NCBI GenBank assembly: GCA_002725275.1
Contig: PBOE01000033.1
Span: forward strand, 26,564 to 35,019
From: Methanobacteriota archaeon
GTDB taxonomy: Archaea > Thermoplasmatota > Poseidoniia > Poseidoniales > Poseidoniaceae
Direction: 5' to 3'
Length of the DNA: 8,456 bases
Below are positions 1 to 6,206 of the stretch, piece after piece. The first letter of the stretch is position 1. Every line of letters begins with the position of its first letter. The position numbers and the translations under genes were made by a program. Below the pieces are notes generated by a model, which searched no databases, was not told the DNA's origin, and saw nothing but the letters and a program-made list of their open reading frames with translations.

Positions 1-472
1 GTAAACTCTGCCACGAGCATGATGGGGTCGCCAGCCGAGAGTTCACCGTTGTATTCGAGCGGCTCGCCGCCGGGTGTGACAATGACCTGAAACTTGGTGG
101 GATCCTTGCTCTTCCGCTTCTGGTGTTTCTTGTAGTGGTGGACGTAGACCTGGTAGGTTCCGGCGGGCGCCTTGCCCTCTTCCCAGAACACGTTTTCGAC
201 GGGCTTTCGCGTTTCGGCGCGAACGTTGGCGTCAACGTCGAGTACGCCGCCGCAAGCCGAAGTCTTGTTGCCGCCGTGGATGCGCTCACCGGAGGGGCAC
301 ACAACGTGCAAGTCGAGGTCGTTGTAGTTGTTCCACATCAATGAGATTTGGACGTCGGACGACTGGGCACCTTCTCGCTCGAGTCGTGCCTGAAGTTCTG
401 CCATGGCTCGCTGTGCGGCCTCTTTGGCCTCGAGGACTTCTTGTTCACGAGCGGCCTCGATCTCCGCCAAAC
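1..472 (-). repeat. Tandem coding repeat, second copy (621-bp period)
   Basis: This stretch aligns without gaps to 622-1093 at an offset of 621 bp. It encodes the end of a coiled coil starting near EIEAAREQEVLE, then a complete YfaP-like domain. Most differences are synonymous or conservative. The window edge cuts the copy, so its full extent and any further copies cannot be seen. Confidence 0.85.
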
Positions 473-1595
473 GAGCGGCCTCTGCTGCTTCAATTTCAGC
501 CTGCCGCGCCTCTTCGACCTCGGCGATGACGGCTTGGGTCTCGGGGACGTCCATGCCGGCGGCTCTCAATTCTTCTTCGAGGGCGCGGCGAGCTTCAGCT
601 CGCTCTTCTGGGGAGGGGAGGTTGAACTCTGCCACGAGCATGATGGGGTCGCCAGCTGAGAGTTCACCGTTGTACTCGCGAGGGTCGCCGCCCTGGTTGA
701 TGATCACCTTGAACTTGGTGGGGTCTTTGCTTCGTCGCTTCTTGTGCTTCTTGTAGTAGTGAACGTACACTTGATACCTGCCAGCGGGGGCTTTTCCTTC
801 TTCCCAGAACACGTTCTCCACGGGTTTTCGGGTTTCAGCACGGACGTTGGCGTCCACGTCGAGTTCGCCGCCGCAGTTGGAGGTCTTGTTGCCGCCGTGA
901 ATGCGCTCACCTGACGGGCACAGAACGTGGAGGTCAAGGTCGTTGTAATTGTTCCACATCAGCGAAATCTGAACGTCAGAGGATTGCGCACCTTCCCGCT
1001 CCAGCCGTGCTCGAAGTTCGGACATGGCCCGTTGAGCCGCTTGCCTTGACTCGAGCACTTCCTGCTCACGAGCGGCTTCGATCTCGTCAAGGCGCTCTTG
1101 TTCAGCCTCGGCGAGTTCCGCTTGTCGTTGGGCTTCTTGTTCGGCTGCCAGTCGAGCCTCTTCGGCGTCGCGTTCGGCCGCTCGTTGCGCTGCCTCGTCC
1201 TCTTGCCGTCGACGAGCCTCCTCCAGTTCGGATTGGCGTTGCGCTTCATCGAGTTCTCGTTGCCGTCGGGCTGCTTCTTCCGCATCCGCTTGCTCTCGAC
1301 GGCGCTGATTGAACCGTTCCTCAGCAAGTTGCCGGTCGCCTTGATTTTGCTGTCGCAACAAGTCTTGGATGGTGGCCAATTTACGGTCGAGGTTCTTTTT
1401 GGCCTTACCAAATCCCATGCCGGAGTGCTGCTGAAGCAGGCCCTCAGCCATCATGCCGCTTTGCAGGTTGACCTGCGCCTCGCGACGCATCACGATAAAC
1501 ATCAGACCGAGAGCGAACCCACCGCCGAGGGCAATCGTGAGCACGTAGTCCGCCAAAGGCATACCCCTTCCACGCCGAACCACCACTTGAATCAT
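1..1595 (-). CDS. Membrane-anchored coiled-coil protein with tandem YfaP/DUF2135-like domains (3' end outside window)
   Basis: This reading frame is open for 531 complete codons and leaves the window at base 1 without a stop, so it is the N-terminal part of a longer protein. Residues about 13-36 form one hydrophobic segment after a basic tip (RRGRG), suggesting a membrane anchor. Residues about 62-203 are a Glu/Ala/Arg/Gln-rich probable coiled coil. Residues about 205-325 form a beta-rich domain with the motifs DLDLHV, CPSGERIHGG, GGELDVDANV, ENVFWEEG and YQVYVHYY, which resemble the YfaP/DUF2135 family as I recall it. A second coiled coil (about 326-410) and a second domain (about 412-531) follow. 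Each domain has two Cys at matching places (226/241 and 433/448). The start is uncertain: in-frame ATGs lie at 1637, 1595 and 1562, and the last has a G-rich GGAAGGGG just upstream. No function is known; a surface or envelope structural role is inference. Confidence 0.85.
   Translation of the reverse strand, partial: MIQVVVRRGRGMPLADYVLTIALGGGFALGLMFIVMRREAQVNLQSGMMAEGLLQQHSGMGFGKAKKNLDRKLATIQDLLRQQNQGDRQLAEERFNQRRREQADAEEAARRQRELDEAQRQSELEEARRRQEDEAAQRAAERDAEEARLAAEQEAQRQAELAEAEQERLDEIEAAREQEVLESRQAAQRAMSELRARLEREGAQSSDVQISLMWNNYNDLDLHVLCPSGERIHGGNKTSNCGGELDVDANVRAETRKPVENVFWEEGKAPAGRYQVYVHYYKKHKKRRSKDPTKFKVIINQGGDPREYNGELSAGDPIMLVAEFNLPSPEERAEARRALEEELRAAGMDVPETQAVIAEVEEARQAEIEAAEAARLAEIEAAREQEVLEAKEAAQRAMAELQARLEREGAQSSDVQISLMWNNYNDLDLHVVCPSGERIHGGNKTSACGGVLDVDANVRAETRKPVENVFWEEGKAPAGTYQVYVHHYKKHQKRKSKDPTKFQVIVTPGGEPLEYNGELSAGDPIMLVAEF
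622..1093 (-). repeat. Tandem coding repeat, first copy (621-bp period)
   Basis: This is the N-terminal copy of the unit also seen at 1-472, in the same reading frame (621 bp is 207 codons). Similarity extends to around base 1093 and then fades into the first, longer coiled coil, which is only compositionally similar to the second. High nucleotide as well as protein similarity points to recent duplication or continuing gene conversion. Confidence 0.85.
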
Positions 1596-1664
1596 GCGTT
1601 TTGCCTTGACCGACGATGTGAGGCCTCCAAAGGGCATAACAACGAGAGAAGATGAGCCATCTCC

Positions 1665-2297
1665 ATGCGTGAGGTCTCATTGACATGGGAAGCCGCCTCC
1701 CTCGCCGAAACCGACCTTTCAGAACTGAACGACGTGGTTGACAACCTCACCTTTGTGGCCAACCTGCTCATCACGCCTGACGGGGTCCGGCAAGTCATCC
1801 TCCCGTCGTTCAAAGAAGGAAAGACCGCCGATGACCTCAACAGCATCTCGTACATCAAGGTGGAACAGCGCTTCAGCGACCGTGAAGGAGAAGGTTTGGT
1901 GGTGTGGAACACCCACGCCCTCGTTTGTTTGGCCTCGTCCACCGGCAACATCCACGTCATGCCGCCCACCGTGCTGGAGGAGGGCAACCTCACGCTCACG
2001 GTCAGGGGCTTGCCCGACGCCATTTCGACCTTCGTCAAAATGAGCAAAGCGTTCTTCCCGCCCGCCAGCGTTCGGGTGAGCGACATTCGCTCCCATGAAA
2101 GCGGGCTCGAACAGGCCCTCACGCCTCGCCAGCACGAATGCTATGCGCTGGCCATCGAACACGGCTTCTACGAGGACCCGAAAGCGATCACCATGCAAGC
2201 CCTCGCCGACCTCCTCGGCATCGCTCGTTCAACCTTCCAAGAACACCTTCAGTCGGCTGAGCAGGCCGTTCTCGTGTGGGCCGGGTCTCAGCTTTGA
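1665..2297 (+). CDS. HTH_10 (bacterio-opsin activator type) transcription regulator
   Basis: This is a 210-residue protein. Residues about 152-205 form the HTH_10 domain, beginning LTPRQHECYALAIEHGFYE and continuing through an ITMQALADLLGI helix and the recognition-helix segment ARSTFQEHLQSAEQ. Known family members are archaeal DNA-binding regulators named after the haloarchaeal Bat protein. Residues 1-145 look like a mixed alpha/beta sensory or dimerisation domain with no motif I recognise. The gene is divergent from the repeat-protein gene and sits 51 bp upstream of the aro cluster on the same strand, so control of that cluster is possible but only inferred. The start at 1665 is the first ATG after an in-frame stop at 1653. 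No Shine-Dalgarno motif precedes it, so leaderless translation is possible. Confidence 0.88.
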   Translation: MREVSLTWEAASLAETDLSELNDVVDNLTFVANLLITPDGVRQVILPSFKEGKTADDLNSISYIKVEQRFSDREGEGLVVWNTHALVCLASSTGNIHVMPPTVLEEGNLTLTVRGLPDAISTFVKMSKAFFPPASVRVSDIRSHESGLEQALTPRQHECYALAIEHGFYEDPKAITMQALADLLGIARSTFQEHLQSAEQAVLVWAGSQL

Positions 2298-2348
2298 AGG
2301 CAGTTTTTCCAAACAAACCTTTGATGAACACGGCAACCTCGGGCCTTC

Positions 2349-3146
2349 ATGGACAAAGGCGAACGCCTGAACCAACTTCTGCCCAACGGGCGAGGGGTTT
2401 GGATTCCCATTGACCACGGTGCATCCGATTATCCCACCGAGGGACTCGAAGACCCTGAAACGTTGATTCGAGACCTCATCGAAGCGGGTGTTGACGTCAT
2501 CGTCGCCCAGAAAGGGCTCGTCAGTGCGTTCGCTCACCTCTGCGATGGGACGTCGACCAACATGGTCGTCCACTATTCGGTCTCCACGCGGCACGCCGGC
2601 CCCGACGTCAACAACAAAGTCATGGTCGGTCATGCCGACGAGACCCTGCTACGAGGCGGCCTTGGTGTCTCAAGCCAAATCAACATGGGAAGCGAACACG
2701 AAGCCGAGATGGTCCAGCGCACGGGTGAACTGAACCGCCAAGCCCTCCACGCCGGCCTTCCAGCGTTTGGCATGGTCTACGCCCGAGGACCGCATCTCAA
2801 CCATCAGCCGGACGACATCACCAAATCGCAAGCCCACGCTGTTCGCCTTGCGTTTGAACTTGGGTGCGACGCCGCAAAATGCGTGTGGACCGGAGACGCC
2901 GTTTCGTTCGCGAAAGTTGCCTCCAGCGCTCCGATTCCTCTGTTGCTGGCCGGCGGGCCCGCCAGCGGCAAGACGTCGGCGGTGCTTTCGATGGTCGAGG
3001 AGGCCCTGTCGGCAGGTGCAAGCGGCGTGTGCATGGGCCGCCAAGTGTTTGCCCATGACAACCCCGGTGCCATGGCCAAGGCACTGGTGATGATGGTTCA
3101 CGAAGGAGCGTCCGCCGAAGCGGCGATGAACGCCGTCGGTTTGTGA
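2349..3146 (+). CDS. aroA': 2-amino-3,7-dideoxy-D-threo-hept-6-ulosonate (ADH) synthase, DeoC/FbaB aldolase family
   Basis: This enzyme is expected to condense L-aspartate-4-semialdehyde with a deoxy-ketohexose phosphate, the first step of the alternative archaeal route to 3-dehydroquinate. The 265 residues match the usual length of about 265-273. The visible aldolase signatures are IPIDHG (residues 20-24), a GMVYARG strand carrying a candidate catalytic Tyr144, and AAKCVWTGD with Lys177 as the likely Schiff-base lysine. The phosphate-binding loop AGGP (201-204) and GVCMGRQVFAHDNP (226-239) also match. A class I fructose-bisphosphate aldolase of the same fold is the main alternative, but the following DHQ synthase II gene argues for ADH synthase. 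The start is fixed by an in-frame stop at 2325. No clear Shine-Dalgarno motif precedes it, suggesting a leaderless or weakly led operon start. Confidence 0.92.
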   Translation: MDKGERLNQLLPNGRGVWIPIDHGASDYPTEGLEDPETLIRDLIEAGVDVIVAQKGLVSAFAHLCDGTSTNMVVHYSVSTRHAGPDVNNKVMVGHADETLLRGGLGVSSQINMGSEHEAEMVQRTGELNRQALHAGLPAFGMVYARGPHLNHQPDDITKSQAHAVRLAFELGCDAAKCVWTGDAVSFAKVASSAPIPLLLAGGPASGKTSAVLSMVEEALSAGASGVCMGRQVFAHDNPGAMAKALVMMVHEGASAEAAMNAVGL

Positions 3147-3155
3147 GATGGTTGC

Positions 3156-4184
3156 ATGGAAATCTGGCTCCGCCCATCCAACGAAAGTGCCCCAGCGGTG
3201 GCAGGTGTTGACCGCGTGTTGAATTCCGGCACCAACGAAACCCATCTGCGGGTAAAGGACGGAATCCTTCACGAGGGTACAACGGTCATTGGCGCCCACG
3301 TTTACATCAAGGACGGCGAATCACAGCAAGCGGGCATCGCTCACCTCGGTACCGTGGAATGGATCCTCGTTGAGTGCGAGACGTGGTCGATGATCCCGCT
3401 TGAAAACCTGATCGCCCACCGCAGCGGTAGCCACACAAAAATCGCCGCCATCATCAACACGCCGCTTGAAGCCCAAGGCGCCGGTTTTGCCCTGGAGCAA
3501 GGCGTGGATGCCCTGGTCGTTTCAGATGAGCCGGCCCTGCTCGAAGCAGCCTTGAGCGTCAAAGCCCAGCGAATGGAACGGGGGGAAGACCACGAGACCG
3601 TTTCGGGTCCCTCCACCGACGCCCTCGCCCTTCGAGGCTTGCGGGTGTTGGCCGTGGAACCGGCTGGTGTCGGAGACCGATACTGCCTCGATTTCCTGTC
3701 GTCTTTTTCAGAGGGCGAGGGGCTCTTGGTGGGGTCAAGTGCAGCCACCCTCTTTTTGGTCCACAGCGAAACCATCCCCTCCACATTCGTTCCGACTCGC
3801 CCGTTCAGGGTGAACGCCGGCGCGCCTCACGCTTACGTGATGATGAGCGACGGCTCAACCAAGTACATGGCCGAACTCAAATCAGGCGACTCGCTTTTGG
3901 CGGTGACCACCGATGGGACCACGCGCGGCGTGGTGCTGGGGCGCATCAAAATCGAGCAACGACCGATGGTGAAAATCGTTGGCGAAACCATCAACAAAAC
4001 GCGGCAAAATGCTAATACATCTCATGTTTTTATGCAACAAGCGGAAACAGTCCGCCTTATTTCAGAACTTTCCGGCGCCGTTGCGGTAACCGACCTTCGC
4101 CCGAACCACGTGGTCCTCGGGTGGGAAGGACACGACGCAAGGCACGTTGGAGTTCCGATTCAAGGAGGCATCGAGGAGCGATAG
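3156..4184 (+). CDS. aroB': 3-dehydroquinate synthase II (archaeal type)
   Basis: This enzyme oxidatively deaminates and cyclises ADH to 3-dehydroquinate using NAD+, the second step of the archaeal pathway. It is unrelated to bacterial AroB. The 342 residues carry the family's blocks: TVEWILVECETWSMIPLENL (66-85), VGDRYCLDF (172-180), GEGLLVGSSAATLFLVHSE (187-205), RPFRVNAGAPHAYV (215-228), GRIKIEQRP (262-270) and the C-terminal QQAETVRL (294-301). All are essentially intact, so the enzyme should be active. It starts 9 bp after aroA' and ends 3 bp before the kinase, as expected for one transcript. An unusually AT-rich stretch lies at 4006-4040, in the coding region between the GRIKIEQRP and QQAETVRL blocks, where this protein seems a few residues longer than the family members I remember. 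Confidence 0.95.
   Translation: MEIWLRPSNESAPAVAGVDRVLNSGTNETHLRVKDGILHEGTTVIGAHVYIKDGESQQAGIAHLGTVEWILVECETWSMIPLENLIAHRSGSHTKIAAIINTPLEAQGAGFALEQGVDALVVSDEPALLEAALSVKAQRMERGEDHETVSGPSTDALALRGLRVLAVEPAGVGDRYCLDFLSSFSEGEGLLVGSSAATLFLVHSETIPSTFVPTRPFRVNAGAPHAYVMMSDGSTKYMAELKSGDSLLAVTTDGTTRGVVLGRIKIEQRPMVKIVGETINKTRQNANTSHVFMQQAETVRLISELSGAVAVTDLRPNHVVLGWEGHDARHVGVPIQGGIEER
4173..4178 (+). promoter_or_regulatory. Shine-Dalgarno-like site of aroK
   Basis: GAGGAG lies 9 nt before the ATG at 4188, within the last codons of aroB'. It supports this start and translation from a polycistronic message. Confidence 0.6.
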
Positions 4185-4187
4185 GTC

Positions 4188-5081
4188 ATGGCGGTGTTGG
4201 GGAAGGGGCAAGCACACGGTGCATGCAGCCTTCTCCATGCGGCAGCGCTGGGGTACGGCGCCAGCATGGCCCTTGACTTGGGCATCGTGGTTCGCTTGCT
4301 CGACAAACCCAGCAAGCGCACGGTGGAGGACGATGACGGGGTCCTCGATGCCCTGCTTCAATCGTGGATTCGGGCCGGCCATCCGCTTCCTGACGGACAC
4401 GAGCTCGAGGACTTGCACTGGGGTGTCAAATCAGCCATTCCTAAGAAACAGGGCCTGAAGTCCTCGGCTGCCACCTGCATTGCAGCACTGCGAGCGTTGG
4501 GCGATGCGACCGATGTCCATCCTTCAAACCACGAGTTGGTGGCCATGGCTGCTGAGGCTCAAATGGCCTCGGGCGTTTCATTGACGGGGTCCATTGATGA
4601 TGCATGGGCTTGCTTGGAACCCGGTTGGAAACTGGTCGACGTTCAGGCTCCCATCGCAGAAGGGGTGTTGATGGACCAAGCAGGCCTCAACCCGGAGGAT
4701 TGGGTGGTTCTTCTGGTTCTGCGAGGTGCACGTGAACAGCAACCAACCTTGGAGGACTTTGCTTCCCAACTCACCGCCTTTCAGGAAGCCCTCGCCGCCC
4801 TCCAAACCAACAACCCCTTGGTCGCCATGACCTGGAACGGAAGGGGCACTGTGGCGGCGTTGCGGGACATTGAAGGACGGAAAATGGCCAACGATTCGTT
4901 CATGAACAGCGCCAGAGCAGCGGGCATTTCTGGGTCGGGTCCCGCCCTTGTGATCGTCGTCCCAAGTCAACAAGGCCCGACGCTCGAGCGCATCAAGTCC
5001 TGGTACGGTATGCGATACCCTGAGGCTGAACTGTTGGAAACCACCTTCCTCTCTCGCACGGCGAACGTCAGTGATGAGTGA
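4188..5081 (+). CDS. aroK: Archaeal shikimate kinase (GHMP kinase superfamily)
   Basis: The product is expected to phosphorylate shikimate with ATP to shikimate-3-phosphate. It belongs to the GHMP superfamily, not to the P-loop shikimate kinases of bacteria. The 297 residues show the N-terminal substrate-domain signature GKGQAHGACSLLHAAALGYG (5-24) and the ATP-binding glycine/serine loop IPKKQGLKSSAA (84-95). They also show TGSIDDAWA (133-141) with the family's acidic pair, and a C-terminal GISGSGPA (246-253). Homoserine or mevalonate kinase would be alternatives within GHMP, but the TGSIDDA motif and the position between aroB' and aroC favour shikimate kinase. A GAGGAG motif 9 nt upstream of the ATG, inside the end of aroB', fits reinitiation in an operon. 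Confidence 0.92.
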   Translation: MAVLGKGQAHGACSLLHAAALGYGASMALDLGIVVRLLDKPSKRTVEDDDGVLDALLQSWIRAGHPLPDGHELEDLHWGVKSAIPKKQGLKSSAATCIAALRALGDATDVHPSNHELVAMAAEAQMASGVSLTGSIDDAWACLEPGWKLVDVQAPIAEGVLMDQAGLNPEDWVVLLVLRGAREQQPTLEDFASQLTAFQEALAALQTNNPLVAMTWNGRGTVAALRDIEGRKMANDSFMNSARAAGISGSGPALVIVVPSQQGPTLERIKSWYGMRYPEAELLETTFLSRTANVSDE

Positions 5082-5123
5082 ACACCTTCTAAAAGGGCCA
5101 GCGAGTCCTCTTCCTGTTGCACC

Positions 5124-6206
5124 ATGAACATGCGTCTTGGTGAATTGTTGCGCATCACCCTTCGGGGGTCAAGCCACGGCCCGTTTGTCGGCGCGTTGGT
5201 TGAAGGCATGCCGGCTGGACTTGTGGTTGACGAAGACCTGGTGCAGCAAGCGATGAACCTTCGCAAAACCGGTGGAACGTACAGCAGCAAGCGAAAGGAA
5301 GACGACCGAGTCGAATGGCGCAGCGGCGTTGTTGACGGTATGACCACCGGTGAACCCATTGAGGTCCACATTGCCAACCAAGACGCTCGCTCGAGCGACT
5401 ACAGTTTCCTGCCCGACCACCCACGCCCGGGTCATCAAGACCTCGTGATGATGAAACGAACCAAGGGCGAGGCCGACCTGCGAGGGGGCGGCACCTCAAG
5501 CGCCCGCATGACCGCCCCGCTGGTGGCCGTAGCAGCCGTTCTACGGACGTGGCTCGAAAGCCAAGGCATCGATGTCGAGGCCCATCTTGGTGCCGTTGGG
5601 AACATCGAGGCAACAACGACCGAACAATGTCCGCCCCGATGGGCGAACGAAACGTGTGAGGCCCTGCGATGCCGAGACCCCGAGGCTGCCAAAGCGATGG
5701 CCGAACTCATCGAGACCACTCGGCGCCAGCGTAACTCCATCGGTTCACGGGTCGACTTGACGATCAGCGGCCTTCCGCTCGGCCTTGGCGAGCCGTGGTT
5801 CGATGGTTTGGAGCCGGCGCTCGCTCGTGCGATGATGGCCATCCCCGCCGCGCGAGGCGTGGAATTTGGCCACGGGTTTGCCGTCCAAACCATGCACGGC
5901 AGCGACCACAACAGCCCGTGGGGTGGCTCGGCGGAGGCACCCGTGTTGTTGGGCGACCAACCTGACGGCGCTCTGGCCGGCTTGTCAACGGGCGCCCCGG
6001 TCAAACTTCGAGTGGCCTTCAAGCCACCCTCGAGCATTCCCCAAGTCCAGCACACGCTGAACCTCACCACCAACCAGCAAGAACCGCTGCTCGTCAAAGG
6101 CCGCCACGACCCCGTGCTCGGACCGAGAGCGGTGGCCGTGGTTGAAGCCATGGCGCTCCTGGTGGTGGGCGACCTGATGGTTCGAGGAGGGTTCAGCCAT
6201 GCTTGA
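5124..6206 (+). CDS. aroC: Chorismate synthase
   Basis: This enzyme converts EPSP to chorismate by a 1,4-elimination that needs reduced FMN, the last common step of aromatic amino-acid synthesis. The 360 residues carry SSHGPFVGALVEGMPAG (16-32), HPRPGHQD (99-106), DLRGGGTSSARMTA (118-131), GVEFGHGF (245-252), STGAPVKLRVAFKP (288-301) and GRHDPVLGPRAVAVVEAM (326-343). The two catalytic histidines known from bacterial enzymes correspond to His18 and His104. Several signature positions differ from the usual blocks: GESHG is GSSHG, RRRPG is LRKTG (46-50), RSSARET is TSSARMT and DSVGG is NSIGS. The gene starts 42 bp after aroK with no Shine-Dalgarno motif and ends overlapping lysC by 8 bp. A second ATG (Met3) is an equally possible start. 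Confidence 0.95.
   Translation: MNMRLGELLRITLRGSSHGPFVGALVEGMPAGLVVDEDLVQQAMNLRKTGGTYSSKRKEDDRVEWRSGVVDGMTTGEPIEVHIANQDARSSDYSFLPDHPRPGHQDLVMMKRTKGEADLRGGGTSSARMTAPLVAVAAVLRTWLESQGIDVEAHLGAVGNIEATTTEQCPPRWANETCEALRCRDPEAAKAMAELIETTRRQRNSIGSRVDLTISGLPLGLGEPWFDGLEPALARAMMAIPAARGVEFGHGFAVQTMHGSDHNSPWGGSAEAPVLLGDQPDGALAGLSTGAPVKLRVAFKPPSSIPQVQHTLNLTTNQQEPLLVKGRHDPVLGPRAVAVVEAMALLVVGDLMVRGGFSHA
6184..6191 (+). promoter_or_regulatory. Shine-Dalgarno site of lysC
   Basis: GAGGAGGG lies 7 nt before the ATG at 6199, inside the end of aroC. It is a strong complement to the 16S rRNA 3' end and decides this start. Confidence 0.7.

Noticed and set aside
1..1093. Tandem 621-bp repeats as a CRISPR or mobile element
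   Set aside because: The repeats are long, in frame and encode a protein domain; there are no short repeats with unique spacers, terminal inverted repeats or transposase.
959..1411. Minus-strand ORF of 150 codons, highly basic
   Set aside because: It is an alternate frame of the real minus-strand gene, whose own frame is continuous and carries repeats and conserved motifs.
1098..1655. Plus-strand ORF of 185 codons opposite the coiled coil
   Set aside because: It is antisense to the repeat-protein gene. The Glu/Ala/Arg/Gln codons of the real frame leave the complementary frames open, and the translation has no domain-like features.
2952..2975. Walker A-like motif GGPASGKT in AroA' (residues 202-209)
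   Set aside because: It fits GxxxxGK[ST] by pattern, but it falls in the phosphate-binding GGP loop of an aldolase barrel, with no Walker B or P-loop fold around it. I treat it as coincidence.
2670..3299. Minus-strand ORF of 209 codons
   Set aside because: It is antisense to aroA' and aroB', whose identities are secure.
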